Under the pieces are notes generated by a model. That model was not told the DNA's origin, made no database searches, and was given only the letters and a program-made list of their open reading frames with translations. The position numbers were made by a program, and so were the translations under genes. Shown in pieces: positions 11,411 to 24,804 of a stretch of DNA of 64,000 bases (position 1 is its first letter; every line of letters begins with the position of its first letter). Origin of the DNA: Agrypnia vestita (Eukaryota; Arthropoda; Insecta; Trichoptera; Phryganeidae); the NCBI GenBank assembly GCA_016648135.1, contig JADDOH010023145.1, positions 365,405 to 429,404 on the forward strand, written 5' to 3'.

Positions 11411-14332
11411 AGTAAGTTTTTACTCTTAATTTGTACAAATAATCAATTAAAAAGACTCTGATTTCTTAATTCCTAAGGTCACTACAAAGTATAGACTTAA
11501 GGTTATTTGTGTATTATGTCAGAAATCTAAAAAATTCTATGAACGCACTCGATGAAGAAGTCGACGAATATATTCTAAAACACCGAAACATGCATAGTTT
11601 GATGAGATATGGACTACTGGTGTGGATATATTTGCATCCGTACTCAGGCTTAAAATGTGATCCTATACTTCGGTTTCGAGTTTTATTGCTCCTTGACTCC
11701 TTGTGAAATTCATGCCAGTCTGAGGTGATATCATTTATATGAAAACTCACATGTTTGAAACGCCAAAACACTCGCATTCTCGAAAAATAAAATGTGTTTA
11801 TAAATTCAGTACTTGTGTACGCAAGATAAAATGCCAAGCAACTGTTTTAAAACAAATGACATTTTAGAATATAAATTTTTTATACCATTTCATTCTTTCC
11901 TTCTCCTGATTTTAATTTGAGCCCATAATAATAAAACGTTCATTGGTATAGATTATTTTTAGAATTTGGATGCATGTAGGTACGTACATTACTAAGCATA
12001 TGTTTACTTAAAAATGAAATTTTAAAAATAAATGTAACAAAATTTCATTCCTTTCTCCCTTCTCTTTGAACTATACATATACATATACATGTAGAGTAGT
12101 CCAACTATACAGCACAGTAGCTTATCTGTTTCGTATAGGAACAAAGACTGATTTTTTGTTGAGGTGAGGATCGCCGATAACTGCAGGTGTGGTCGAGTTA
12201 AATAAGTGTTGTTGGTCCGGAGGTAGAAACGGGAATTTTAAACAATAATAGCCAATCGGCGACTTCGGTACCGTGCCTCTATACAAATGAAATATATAAT
12301 ATAAAAGGCACATTTCAGGGCTGTTAATAAAATCTCAGTTTTACTGACGATTTCAGAAACGCCGTTCACGGTGCTCAGATCCTGTACGGAACACTATCTA
12401 TACATTAGAAACTTTCTGAGTTGAGCTATACACTAATATTTAAAATTTTATGAACCACTACTTTGAGTGCCACTTAATTTAACACGGGCAACATGTAGTC
12501 ACATTGACACATTACCAACCGTCTAGAATATGGCAGTTTAAATACGTGAATTGGAACGATTAAACAATAATTTTGATAATATATCCCCTTTTTCATATTA
12601 CGATTTTATTCTACTGTATTTTTATATTGGACGTATTCACGTTATTATCGTGTAACGTTGGCAAACTGTTAAAAATATAAACATATGAACAGCTAATCAC
12701 CTCGCCATATCACCCTCTTTCGAACCTTCAATCATTTGTTTCCTAAAAATTTTCTCTTCGAATACAATTTTTTTTACCTTGCTTCGTAATTACTCTGGTC
12801 ACGCTCATTCAGCGTTCTGATAAATGTAAACTTAATCAATTAGAAAATTAATTTGCTTCAAAACAAGCAATTTTTTAATGGTTTTAACGATTAAATTGAG
12901 ATTATTCGTTTTATTTATAATTATGTATAATAATTTGCTTACCATGGAGAAGTTTGACTTGTTCAGTGGTTGATTCTTAAAAAGTTTTGCCACTCACCTG
13001 AAATAAAAGGCAATACAATATTAGTGATATATTTCATTGTTTAGTAAAAAAATCATGCCAATAATTACGAGCAGGAACATGATACAAAATGAAGACATAG
13101 AAAAAGACTGCAAATCCAATTTTCAAAATTTTTGAATATACAGAGTTAAAGAGATTTTTAATGATATATCGGAAGAAATAATGGAATAAACAAGACTAAA
13201 TTTAAAATAATCCTCAGAAAATATGTAATATATTTGTGTAAAAATAATATATATCAGTGTAATGTCGGTAGGCATGGATAATTTGACAGATCGCAAGATT
13301 TTGCATGAGCTCATTTTTCTGCCTTTTGATTGGTCGTTACAAAATATCCTCATTCAGTTTTCATTCAATGATTCGTAGTTGATGTCGTCGTCAATAACCA
13401 ATGCACGGGGTTAGTGGTGTCGACACCCTCGGCTCAGCCGAGAGAAAAAAGGGTGTCAACATATATCTGATGTCAGATTTCCACGATTTTCTAAATATGT
13501 TAAAAAATTATAAATGTACTGAGGAAATCACTAAATAAAGTACAAGAAGTCACATCAGAAAAAGAGGAAACACTAAAAATTTATTAGCATTAATAATTTT
13601 ATTTTGTACTCGTACAATAAAATATTATTAAAGTATATATATACAGTTTAAAAGAAAATATAAGGATTCACATGTTATAATAAAAAAGCCTCCCCTAGAT
13701 GGGGTATTTTAGAAGGGGGGTGATATATGACGTGTCATCTTAAAAGCTATGTTATAATCTAAATGTAAAATTCAATATTATTTTAAATACTGCTATTATA
13801 ACCTTTCAGATTGGATTATTACTGACAATCAAATTTATTGCATGCTTGGGAGCGGCGATATAATTTTATTAACTGATATTTTGACGCATCATAAATAGTC
13901 ATAAATAGATGTTGTGTGAGTAACCGAGATAATTGATTCTCACCTCTACTATGTCTATAATGTCTGTTTATTAGAAAATATACCATAAAAGATTATTAAC
14001 AAACTCATACGAAATCTTACAGCATAGTGGTATACATGATATTATGAAGTACATATGAACAATATAAATATAATAAATATTGTGTAAAAAATTTAAATAG
14101 ATTTTCTAGTAGCAACACACCAAATAAAATAATACAGGTAGGTAAGTACTACAATTGCACGTGTTTAAAATCGAGCATTGGTTTATAATTCAGTACAAGT
14201 GGATCGGTGTAACATTTTGATCGTACTCACTTATGGAGTGCTACTATCCTAAGAGCTAGGATAAAAAATAACTTGTGTATCTCTTTGAAAAACAGAAAAA
14301 CAAACGAGTGGAAAATGTGGAGATGATCTTAA
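11411..14332. other. long non-coding stretch
   Basis: No supported gene. A small imperfect palindrome lies near 13420-13457 (GACACCCTCGGC against AGGGTGTC, with CTCGGCTCAGCCGAG inside). Two opposed frames near 11509-11837 and one at 12122-12313 have no recognisable domain. Confidence 0.45.
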
Positions 14333-14515
14333 GGTGGAAATGGTGAACGTTACTTTATGTAAAGTGATCACTTAACCCAGCTCATAAAGGTTATAAGCCC
14401 TGGGCTACACTGTAAACTCTTCCATACACGTTTCCCAAATAAATGGCTTCTAAATAGTGAGACTTTATAGTTTATCTTTATTAATATCTTAATTATGCTC
14501 CCTTATTTAAGAGGA
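14333..14515 (+). repeat. dispersed repeat H, copy 1
   Basis: It opens with ATGGTGAACGTTACTTTATG and the palindrome AAGTGATCACTT, followed about 90 bases later by GTGAGACTTTATAGTTTATC. Related copies start near 16786, 21061, 23690 and, inverted, near 25420. No coding capacity or terminal repeats were identified, so the family class is unknown. Confidence 0.65.
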
Positions 14516-14639
14516 TTTGTGTGATTTTTCCGTTAAAATAACACAAGGAAAAACAAAAATATCATTAAAACTCAAATACCTACTGAATAATTGTTGGATA
14601 GATAGATATTAAAGTAGTAACCAAAGTAGATTTATTAAA

Positions 14640-15110
14640 GTATATAAATACCGACGCACCGCTCGGCTTCACGAGACGGGCGCTATAAAGCTTACGCGTG
14701 TTATTCTGATAATTATTTCGAATAATAATAATACAACTCGGGGTAGGTGGTGGGTACGCAGGGGGCGCCTACTAACAAGGTGGTTTGTTTCTCGGCTAAC
14801 ACCGGCAAACTGTCGTAGACAATAGTTTTTAGTGCATTGAATGCACTCGCGATAATTAATTTACACACTCCAGTTAAGGTACGAGGGGAGATTTGAATAA
14901 TATCCGGGATTGTGCGGAGGGGAACATTAAATTATTTTCGCTTTATTTGTCCACTCGGCTGTTTCGTGATCACAATTGCTCACAATCAGACGGAGGCAGA
15001 AATAGGGTTTTTACCACGCCCGGCAATTTATTAAAAATAACCGTAAACCTTTATGCACGACAATTTAATATGCAGGTTTCTTCACTCTCAAAAACACATA
15101 AATCATTTTA
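14640..15110. other. GC-elevated non-coding block, candidate regulatory DNA
   Basis: The stretch stands out from its AT-rich surroundings and mixes GC-rich strings (GGTGGGTACGCAGGGGGCGC near 14750) with homeodomain-type cores (ATTAAATTA near 14928, CAATTTATTAAA near 15023). No splice-bounded coding frame was recognised. Enhancer function in the homeobox gene's intron is speculation. Confidence 0.25.
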
Positions 15111-15229
15111 AGAAAAACATATTTAATTGGGCAGCCGTTACTCTTACAGTATTCACTTTATTATTTTGTTAATTAGGTGCAATTACAGGTGTCATAAATT
15201 TTACACCTACATGTCCGTTGAAATTGGCG

Positions 15230-15370
15230 GCCCTCGCAGTACAATTCCAAATGGACGCATGCGCAAAATTTGATGTGTGGTTACAGAATAGGGGGCACGC
15301 TAACCTCAGCCACGCTCGGACGCTTAATTAAAACATAGCAGACGTCATCCTCGCATAGAAGGACCGTCGA
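15230..15370. repeat. dispersed repeat fragment related to 16500-16620
   Basis: It shares CCACGCTC-GA-GC-TAATTAAAACAT and GGACCG-CGAA strings with 16550-16612. The two copies have diverged. The family is not identified. Confidence 0.4.
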
Positions 15371-16360
15371 AAAAGAAGAAGTCCAAATGGGCATTACACA
15401 AGCTTCTCGCATCGAGGATTCCAAGAATAATTCCCGCTGAGATCACAATAGGTACATCTATTTGATTTTCTCAAGCCAAGCTGTTTTTGTGATTTGTTTC
15501 TCTGTAGTAATTGAGACTAAAAAATACTATAAAATATTTATAACAATTCTTCTTCCTCATTGCGCACCGTTGTCTATCGAAGGTTGGCGATAAAGTTGCT
15601 GATTTATTCTGCGCAAGATTTATTAGAGCATTGCCATTTTAAGGTTTTGTAGCCATGGCAACCGCTTTCTACCAATATCTCTCTATCTCTCCCTGCATCA
15701 TGATAGTTGTTATTAGTTTTCTTCATTGGTAATATGATTAACTCGGGAGATTATCATCGGTTTAACCACACCTAGAATGTCTTCAACTTTCGATTGTGTT
15801 TTATTTTGACGCCCAGACCTCAAATTTAGAGAGCAGCACGGGTATGTCGTGACATTTTATTGCCGATAGATTTGAATACGATTAATTGAGACATAGTCAT
15901 ATCTAGCGGATTTGGAATACTGTATCATTATACAGTGTAATGTAAAATGTATAATACTTTATCTCTTTTCTCTTACGTAAGGTAAAGTATGCAACTTTGG
16001 GGAACTCTTTCATTTGATGTAAGAAATAAGAAAATTGAATATCTGGTGCCTGTGTGAATGTATGTATATAATAGATCATAAGTGTACTTTTAGCGATAAA
16101 TACAAGGTACATAGTCAGCAGGCAGCTAGAAGGCAATGTAAATTGGATAGTGGATAATTCATTTACATACTGTGGCGCCGACTAACAATCGGTTGCTTTT
16201 TTTAAAATTGTTAAAAATTGTTGTATTTTTTTGTTTATAAAAAACAATCTCTTATTGTTTTTTAACTAGAAAATATTATTCGTATTATTCTTCTAAAGCT
16301 GCATAGAAATTTCATTTATAGTATTTATTTTAATAAATACTCAATGTTTTTATTAAAATA
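15371..16360. other. AT-rich sequence, no gene seen
   Basis: Only short frames without recognised domains were found. Confidence 0.5.
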
Positions 16361-16625
16361 AGTACACGCAACGTAGACTTAGCGCTGCGCGGGGAAACCA
16401 TTGGACGGAATAGGGCCGATGCAATGTCCAAGAAAAGAAGAAAGAGGAAAGAAAATGACCAAAACCCTTTTTTCAGTACCCCACTATCCATCGAATGCAT
16501 GTGTACAATTTGTTGAGGGCATGCGGTTTCAAAATATGGCTCCTCATCCACGCTCAGATGCATAATTAAAACATTGCAGAGATCATTCTCGCAATGAGGG
16601 ACCGCCGAAGAAAATACTTTATTGC
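16361..16625. repeat. dispersed repeat fragment, LINE-like
   Basis: An antisense open frame of 113 codons (16330-16671) covers this stretch but shows no domain I recognise. The right half matches 15230-15370. It is probably a decayed transposon end. Confidence 0.35.
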
Positions 16626-16785
16626 AAATATCATAATGGTGTCTGTATTTAAGTCTCTTAACACTAGACATGTCTCCTAATATCTAATAATAAATAATGA
16701 ATAGAACTCACATACGAAAAAAGTTGTAAAGGTCAAACATATATATAACCCAAAAATTTGATAGATATGCTAGTCTTCATGGGTG

Positions 16786-16870
16786 TAAATGGTGAACGTT
16801 ACATTGTGTGAAGTTATCACTTAAGCCAGCCATAGGTTATGTCGTAAGCAGTGCAGATAACTGTATAAAC
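16786..16870 (+). repeat. dispersed repeat H, copy 2
   Basis: It contains ATGGTGAACGTTACATTGTG, then ATCACTTAAGCCAGC, matching the copies near 14333 and 23690. Confidence 0.65.
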
Positions 16871-17387
16871 CTTTTAAAATAAAGCTGGTACAAGATAATG
16901 AAATATAATAATTAAATTGAAATGTTTGTCGATAGAATTGAATCGTTTGATATAATATGAACATTCTCAATGTAATACATAAACGAATATACAAACGCTG
17001 TAGGTGTTTGAGTGCGTCTATCATGGACGTGTATTCTGTAAATATTACGAATTCATTCAAACGCTTGGTATTAAAGGTTAATAAATTTTATTAGTCTTCA
17101 GCGAATTACATTTCGCTATGACGATGAAATTTGGGAAAGTACGTTGCTATTGGAAAATACAGAGGACAGAGGAAGCAGAGATAGATCGTAAAGATGATTG
17201 AATGATAAAATATAACAGAAGTTGTTGTCCAATCATCTCGACAATGAACGTGACCAGAATAAAATCGAATGAAGAAGGCTAGTGCAATGGGGAATCGATT
17301 TTTATATTTTGAAAACTATTTTATCTAGTTTAAAGTGGTAAAATTTAAGATGGGCGCACTTCGTCGGACCTATATTGGGTCCATAGT

Positions 17388-17590
17388 ATCTCGGCTGTAT
17401 AGTATAGTGGCAAGCATTATTTTTGAGCTACAACAGGTCGTGGGCCTCATTACTATAGTAAAACACGTCACAAAAACACTGCGGGCTTGAGTTATCACGT
17501 AGATGTATTGGGACCTCACCGGAAATCGACCCCAAAACCCTCAGTAGGATAAGGCAGTGTCACGCCCACTGGACTACCAAGGCCGCCAAA
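17388..17590 (-). repeat. tRNA-derived SINE, family 2, copy a
   Basis: On the minus strand a tRNA-like head (GGCGGCCTTGGTAGTCCAGT) is followed by a B-box-like GGGGTCGATTTCC and a body ending in AGGCCCACGACCTGTTG. The same layout recurs at 45505-45910 (+) and 54203-54325 (-). The A- and B-box spacing is tRNA-like, but the fold is degenerate. Confidence 0.65.
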
Positions 17591-17904
17591 TATGAGCCCA
17601 AATCAAATAAGATGGTCCACATGTAAATAATTTCCTGTTTCCGAGGTTAGTTTGTAGAACTCAATAATCACATGAATGGAAATAAATTTTTGCATGCATG
17701 TGAGTATGGAGTTGTTTGTTTTCTATTCTACTCGTTTAAGACGCGTTTCGCCTTACCAGGGGACTATCAATCTAACAATTAAACTCAATAAAGTAAATTT
17801 ATATCAATTCTAATCTGTTGTGAAAGACAGCTGTACAATTTGCGTGCATGAAATGAACAGACATTATTATTTAATGGGAATTTTATCAAACATAATAATT
17901 TCGC

Positions 17905-17956
17905 TGTCTGTTCGTCCGTCTATCTGTCTGTCGATCTGTCTTTCCTTCCGTAACTT
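17905..17956. repeat. (GTCT/ATCT)n simple repeat
   Basis: An imperfect tetranucleotide tract of GTCT-type units (CTGTCTGTTCGTCCGTCTAT and onward). Confidence 0.85.
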
Positions 17957-18002
17957 CGTGTAACATTCGAATTTTTAGCGAAAAAAACAAAATAAACGGC
18001 CG

Positions 18003-18085
18003 GAGATGGGGCTTGAACCCCGGGCCAGTAAACCCGAAACAGCCGCTTAACGCATGTTGCTACCACCACCTCTCCATGGTCCGTC
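18003..18085 (-). repeat. tRNA-like sequence, SINE head or tRNA pseudogene
   Basis: The minus strand reads GAGAGGTGGTGGTAGCAACA, an A-box-like region, then GGGGTTCAAGCCCC, a good B box, followed by ATCTCCGGCCG. The arms do not form a convincing full cloverleaf and no tail was seen, so it may be a SINE head or a decayed tRNA gene. Confidence 0.5.
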
Positions 18086-19635
18086 AAAAAGATACTATAA
18101 ATATATACTAGGGCTTAGCAAATATAGGAACTAATGTTTCGCCATTTTTGACGGGTTTCAGATAGTATATGTACATTTCAAACAAGTGATTCGATGAAAC
18201 AATTCTGTTACAACACTAATTATAGGTACTTTAATTTTGTTTTGATTGCAGTACATAGAAATGGACAGCTATATAATTCACAATATAATAAAAGTGAAAA
18301 ACATGAGTCTTTGTAAAAATGTTCTACACTACATTAATAGAGTGAACAACAAGTGTATTTTAATGTTATTTTCAATGTGTTAAATTTCATTAAGTGTATT
18401 CTTATGTTAACTGAAATAGGTTAGGATAGGTAGGAATCTATAAATCAGTAATCAAATATTACACAGCTGTCAGTAGCAGAATAAACGAAAACTATTTACG
18501 TGGTTCACTTACAAATTAATATTACATATAAAACATTAATTAATAAATGCCTTTAATAAGTGATAAAGTCTTTCGACTGTGAAGTAACAAGATTCTCGGA
18601 TAATCTCAAAACATTATGCCAGTGATAAATGGATTAGAATCACTTTATGTTCACTTACAAACAAAGCCCATTTATTAAGTTTCACAAGAAGATCCAGATA
18701 TACTATTTATATTCCAAACATTTGATATAATTTATGAAGTATTTCTCAATAAACTGATAAGCAATCAATTGGTTGAAACACACAGTTTACCTCTTCCATC
18801 TTATGTCTGCATAATATATTACTATTCTCAATTAACGAGGTACTCGTGAGTAGATGAAGGCGGCCTTTAATTAAAAGGAAACGATTGAATAATTTGTGTA
18901 TCGGAGAAAAAATCTTCATTCGATTCTACAGAAACTAAAAACTTCTTCTGACAGACAGCTCGCCCCCTCGAATTGGTTGATTATTTCTTAGAATGTTCCA
19001 ACCAAGAATAATACTATTTGGCATATTTCAAATAATGTGAATTATTTTGGAAAAGTAATTTTAAAATTTAAATAATCTAGGTACGAGAATGATTTTTATC
19101 AAATATGATTTTTGAAAGCTGTAATTAAAAGAAACATTTTTTTAAATTAATTCATTTTAACACCGATTATTTACCTTTAATTATCTATTCCAATTAATTT
19201 CAAGCTCGTGTAATTACGCTTTACTCTAGAATTATTTGACAGTTTTATGAGCTGTTGTCAAAGCTGTCTAGTCTTTTCTTGTCTTGTCTTTTTTTTCATT
19301 TTCATACATTTATCATGCAAACTGGTCAATAAAATACCAGATTACGTATGGTGACAGTTTCTACTAATTTTATTCGTTATTTGACTTCCCAACTTATAAT
19401 CATAACACGATAAAACCGCCTTATTGATCATTTCTTCTTCATATTAAGTCTTGATTTTATATTACATCATTTCCTGCGTCATTAAAATACGATGTTATTT
19501 TTGAATTAACAAATCCAAGATTTTTCACATCAGTGATCAATTTAAATAACTGTATAATTGCTTTTTTGAATATCTTCTTTTTTTAAATTTAAGTCCTTGT
19601 CGTTCGAATTTTCGTTTGAATCTTCCTCTTCGTTT
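18086..19635. other. AT-rich sequence, no gene seen
   Basis: No coding region or repeat was recognised. Confidence 0.5.
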
Positions 19636-19639
19636 TTTT

Positions 19640-20110
19640 TCCTCAAAATTTCCTTCAATTGCATTTCTGATATTTACATTTCTTAGAATGTATCCTACTC
19701 ATTGCTTTCTTTGATCTTTGATGGTATGTTTAGGAACTTCTTTTCAGCAGTCTTCTCGGAACCTATCAATCGTAATTCTATCGGTTCAGCATGTTCTTTA
19801 CATTCTTCTCCAGCATCACATATCGACAACGTCTAACCTATTTCGTACTCTCTGGTAAATCCATCTGAGTAAGTCCAAGCTTCACTTCCGAATGGTATTA
19901 TGCGTAAAATATAGGTTTTGATCAATTTCTTTTTCGTTTTTTGATTATTTGAGATTTGGAGATTTTTTTTTGCGGTAAGGGCTCTTTTATCTTTAACTTA
20001 TCTGTTTTTAAGCCCAATGAGTCTCTAGCCTCATGTGCTGTCCTCCTTCCTAAGTATTCGTAATTGTTTACTTTTTCTATCTTTCCATTTTCAATACTGA
20101 TGTTAAATGT
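19640..20110 (-). mobile_element. RTE-type LINE remnant
   Basis: The minus strand can be read around 19850-19900 as PFGSEAWTYSDGFTR, close to the YG.EAWTL motif of RTE-type LINE reverse transcriptases. More distant fragments of the same C-terminal region follow on both sides. Many stops and frameshifts make this an old relic. Confidence 0.5.
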
Positions 20111-21060
20111 GACCTGTATTTGTTGTTACCATAATTTTTGTTTTTTTTCTATTAATTTTTCAGTGGTATTTGCTTTTGTAATACACAGTATATGTGCACT
20201 TGCGTTTAATGGCTCGACGCTTAATTAATACGTTTAGGATAAAAAGGTTTTTTTTTCAGTTTAACGAGTATGTTAAACCAGTTTACTTGTTTATTAGATC
20301 TCTTTTTATGCCTTAAATACTTGTAGACATTTAAATAAAACGTCATGTACTCCGCATTTTGGTGTCTCGTTAAGAAGACCTCAGAGTGTGTTTGTATTAA
20401 TCTCTCCCAGACCACGGTCCCCGGAATACCTGCACCTCATTAAATGGATCAGGGTACCAGGAGACCAGAGCGTAAAAACGTTGGGTTGGACATGACATGT
20501 GCTACGAGAAATCTCGACAGTACCTACTTATTCAGATGCCGGCAATACGCTCGAGATAAGAATCGGTTCGAATTCAAATTGAATTTGGAGTTGGAATGCA
20601 GAACTAGCTGGATGTGAATGCTGTCTACGTACATAGTTCAATGATTTGTTACGATAGCGCATATTAAAGGAAAACCAAATAACATGGCAGGTAGGTGCGT
20701 ACGTATGTGATTGCGCTGTTATATTGTAATGTTTTATTAAATCATTTCTCTTTCTGAGTAGATGTTCTCTCCGTCGATGAGTGTCTCGAGTTGAATATTA
20801 TTCAATTAAGATAAATTTTATAAAAGTCTCACAGAGACAAACATATTTATATGAGAAATGTTAAAAATCTTTTTTACAAACATATATAAAGAATTTAAAT
20901 ATAGAGTGTCATTACCAGCTGTGATATCAATGTATTCTAGTTCATGAGTAAAGACTACAGACTAAAGCCTAGCATAGTTAATTCAAATAAATGAAAGATT
21001 CTTGCATTTGGAACATATACACCTAGTAAAAAAAATTATAACGTGTGGATGTTCTTACAA
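20111..21060. other. non-coding stretch
   Basis: No gene is supported. CTCACAGAGACAAAC near 20828 recurs near 23673 and 25338 next to repeat H, so it may be an outlying part of that family. Confidence 0.45.
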
Positions 21061-21245
21061 TGAAATTGGTGAACGTTGCATTGTGTAGAGTGATCAGTTC
21101 ATACAGGTTGTTAGCCCTAGGACATCGTTTAAAATAAGACTTCTTTAAATAATAAAATAAGACACGTTTCTCATGTAAATAGATTCGTCCTTGTGAGACT
21201 TCTATAATTTATCTTAATTGATCAATCATCCCTCTTGGGACAAAA
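21061..21245 (+). repeat. dispersed repeat H, copy 3
   Basis: It contains TTGGTGAACGTTGCATTGTG, GTGATCAGTTCATACAGG and, downstream, TGTGAGACTTCTATAATTTA, parallel to the copy at 14333-14515. Confidence 0.6.
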
Positions 21246-22611
21246 TCCAGTAACTATGTTCTCAAAACATATTTTATGCATTTTGTTTAATAGGTATCTG
21301 AAATAATGATATGCTTAAAATTATAACCGTATTGAAGACATATATTTCGACTTATCCGTTTTTTCGAGTTAAACGTTTTTGAAGTAAAAGATTTGCACTG
21401 CACGAGCGCTTTGCAGTTTACTTTTTGATTTACAGAACTTCAGCTCCGGAGTCTCATCATCTAAGTAATGTAAAGCTGGTATTACAGGGGCTATGGGGAT
21501 AGAATCTTGATCACAAATCTTTCGAACCCTCTCATAGATAACATTCTGTATGCTGTATTATCCGAGAGAGGATCGGGATATCGTTTTTCATGGAATCAGT
21601 CGCAAATATTATATAAATATATCGCAAATATAAAAGTCTATAATTTTAATATCTTAATAATTTGAAAACTAATAAGGTGTTTTCGTAATATTAAGAAATA
21701 TTGTAACAATAAGGTATCATCTGACATTTTGGTAAAAATTGAGTTGTTTGTGTCGAAATTCTGATAATAATTCTGTCAAAATTCTTATTAGTTCATTGTC
21801 TAACAAGAAAACAAAATAATATTTTATAAGCACTTTAACCCTTTTAGAACAAATGCCTTTCATTTTAAAACAAATAAAATTTATGAAATGTATAATATTA
21901 CGTGCCTGCAAGCAGAAATAGGTTTATTTTATTATTTCAAATGATATAGGGTTCTTTTTGTACAAAAATCACCTCACGGGCGATGAACCAAACATACGCC
22001 AAAGAAATCGAAGAATTAATTTATAAACATTCATGCTTAATATCTCAGTTTAATCTAAATGTTAGATGATATATTGTTATTTCAACGATTTAATAAAGTT
22101 TTCGCAAAATAAAGTGCATAAAACGTATGCCAATTAATAATTAATTCAAAACGCAATTTGTACACTCGGAGAGTAGGCACATAATAAGAATGAAAATATT
22201 TCCCGATGATTACGGGTTAGGCCTCAAGCATGACCTATTGTTTTTAAATACAATAAAGATTTATACTGTTAAATTATTAATTTATTCTGATTCTCGATAA
22301 ATACAAAATTAAAATCATTATATCGTGGCGTTCATCTTTGTTTAGTGATTTAAATTACATATCACTTTCGTATCGGACACACTGCAATTATACCCAGGGT
22401 TTCAGTGGTTGACGAACTTTGGAAACAATCTTGTTCATTTTATGACCACATACTTCATTTCAGACAGATACTTCATTAGTCAAGGAGATTGCGATTGAAG
22501 ATCTTCTTCTAGTTACTGTGGGGTTATCAAACTTGGCGTGTTTTGGTCAATATTCATTTGTAGCAGCTCAAAAAAATTGGAATGTGAGCTTCCCGAATAT
22601 TTGCCTTTGAT
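21246..22611. other. AT-rich sequence, no gene seen
   Basis: Nothing recognisable was found. The antisense frame at 21717-21911 has no domain. Confidence 0.5.
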
Positions 22612-22787
22612 TCTTTATTTCAATTTCAATTTCAATTTCAATTTCAATTTCAATTTCAATTCAATTTATTTCACGATAATATGTACATGACAAACAAAAT
22701 GTTTAAGGCATACATATTAGGAAGTATATATCAAAAATGAAAGTATTTAATAAATTAAAAATAACATAAAATCTGGTCAAAGGTCCG
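22612..22787 (-). mobile_element. LINE 3' end with (TTGAAA)n tail
   Basis: A TTTCAA array is followed on the plus strand by a unique region (ATTTCACGATAATATGTACA, then CATATTAGGAAGTATATATC) that is nearly identical to 47553-47690 and 50072-50210. In those copies the region abuts reverse-transcriptase coding sequence on the minus strand. Here only the last ~170 bases remain, and the copy breaks off at 22787. Confidence 0.75.
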
Positions 22788-22859
22788 GTGGAAAGTCCTT
22801 CATCTCCCAGAGCCTTTTCTGTTATAAATTTTGATTTGACTAATGAGATGCAGGGTCTG

Positions 22860-23141
22860 ATATTTTCCTGGATAGCTAATGAACTTGGGCCTATAGTTGG
22901 TGTGATGAAAGGAGTCGAACTATTTGATACAAGAACTAAAAAAATTATCTACAATGCTATTATTCTCCCTCATATTTTATATGGCATTATTATTTGGTCA
23001 CAGTGTAATTCACAGGCGCAGGGAATGATACGAAGAACTTTAAACAGAGCCCTTAAAATAATATTCAAAATAGACCGATACACCAGAACCACTGACTTGT
23101 TCAAAATCACCGGCATGCTTAACCTAGAAGATCTGATGTAG
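22860..23141 (+). pseudogene. LINE reverse transcriptase C-terminal fragment
   Basis: The frame includes KKIIYNAIILPHILYGIIIW and then IRRTLNRALKIIFKI, the (L)PH..YGI..W and KRAIRII-type patterns at the end of CR1/I-type LINE reverse transcriptases. It lies on the strand opposite to the adjoining LINE tail, so two different insertions meet near 22787. It is truncated at both ends. Confidence 0.6.
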
Positions 23142-23212
23142 GTATGTGGAAAAGATAAAGATGACTTATAAAATAAAGAATAAAATTGTTAAAAACGAAT
23201 ATCATCAAAAAT

Positions 23213-23313
23213 GTCCTTAGGTTTTCACGGCCGTTCAGAATCTTCTGTGTATAGTTTTCTGGGATATTCTGCCGTGTGTATGTGACCTCTCTGACCAACG
23301 TTTCGGATTTCAT
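23213..23313 (-). repeat. Penelope-like terminal fragment with GAAACG motif
   Basis: On the minus strand ATCCGAAACGTTGGTCAGAG is followed by GAATATCCCAGAAAACTATA. This is the same order as at 39311-39385 on the plus strand. The CTGATGA half is absent. Confidence 0.6.
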
Positions 23314-23659
23314 ATTTTTTTCTTCTCTATTCAATGTAAATATCAGGGAGTGAATATTCCGTACCTATTTATAGTTATTTAGTGGCAAAACTCATAATTT
23401 TAATATTTTCAGCAATTTTAATATCCCATTTTGTATGTTAAACCTCATTATTTCAAAACTACTCCATTGTCACTTACTGAGTTTTACCTCTAAAGGGACG
23501 ATATACATAAGCATTCCCCTATCCATCTGCGGGGATATTAATTATAGATAATCTATCACGAATACTCAGTTACAAAATTATTGAGGTGTTAACTTGTAAT
23601 GTACCTACATACATATAGAATTGAGCTGGCTGAGATATTTATTTAAGAAAATATTAAAT

Positions 23660-23920
23660 TATAAATCAAGATATATTATAGATGTCTCACAGAGATGAAG
23701 CTATTGTGTGAAGTAATCACTTAAGCCAGCTGTGCGATAGGTCGTATGAACACCCAAAAAGAAATCCATACCTACTTTCCGTATGAAAAATAGCTTTGTC
23801 TGTATGAGACATTTACAATAAATACATCTTGATTAATGACGTCCCACTGGGGATAAAATCCAGTATTGTGTTCTTAAAAAAAATTGAACAAACTCAAAAC
23901 ATTCTGAACATTAAAAAATG
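23660..23920 (+). repeat. dispersed repeat H, copy 4
   Basis: CTCACAGAGATGAAGC is followed by TGTGTGAAGTAATCACTTAA, and then a right part with GGGGATAAAATCCAGTA. The right part is echoed near 25725-25790, suggesting a repeat of several hundred bases. Confidence 0.6.
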
Positions 23921-24804
23921 TTTCAGTTCCGAATCCCTGGAATACCCGGGGCATATCGTGTTAAATCATGTGGACGCGTGCCCACCATACATAAATACAC
24001 GTTGTGCCCCTTTTTAAGATCGATATCAGAGAAATACTAAGTTATTCATAAGTTTAACGCTAAATATAACCCAACACGCGAGGTACAATACATCTGAGCA
24101 CGGACTGAGCTTAAGTTTTAACTTATTGGTCTGTAGATTTCCAAAGAAATACTTATTCGTCTTCAGGTAATGGACGGTGCCTGTCTAATGCTACATTGAA
24201 ACACGTGTAGGCAGAATATAACATTCACTTAATCAAAATGATTATGCTAATTTGTGGTGTACCTGTACCATCATTGTTTTTTAAAAATATGATTACTTTG
24301 AATGTAACAGCATATAAATTTATCGAACGCGTAAGCATATTTTGAAATACTGCCAAGGGATATTCGAATATGTAGGAGAGTATATTAGAAAATTTATTAT
24401 TTATGCATGAATTATCTCGAGGCTTATTTATATAGCTTTAATTCTCATAAACGATAGAGTATTACATATATTAATTAGTAAATACGATGTAGGAACGTTC
24501 TACGTATGTAGATATTAATAGTCAAAGGGTGAAATGACATTCATATATTTAATCAGTATGCAAGATAAGTTTTAGTGCATGACGTTATTAAACGTTAAAG
24601 AAAAATGTATAAATATTAAATATAAACATCTAACGTTAGTGTTAGTATAATTATATTTCCGCGACCAATTCATAACAAGACAATGGAAAAATACATCAGG
24701 ATTAATTTGCATGCCCATGTTCAGTTTCGTTGATTACTTGATATATTGTTTAGATTAATATTTAAAGGTTTTTTGCTAACATAAAAAAGAGTAAAATAAA
24801 AATA
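23921..24804. other. AT-rich sequence, no gene seen
   Basis: No gene, RNA or repeat boundary was recognised. Confidence 0.5.

Noticed and set aside
16330..16671. 113-codon antisense frame
   Set aside because: Covers repeat sequence related to 15230-15370 and has no identifiable domain.
18003..18085. Functional tRNA gene
   Set aside because: The B box is good but the acceptor and anticodon arms do not pair convincingly. Treated as a SINE head or pseudogene.
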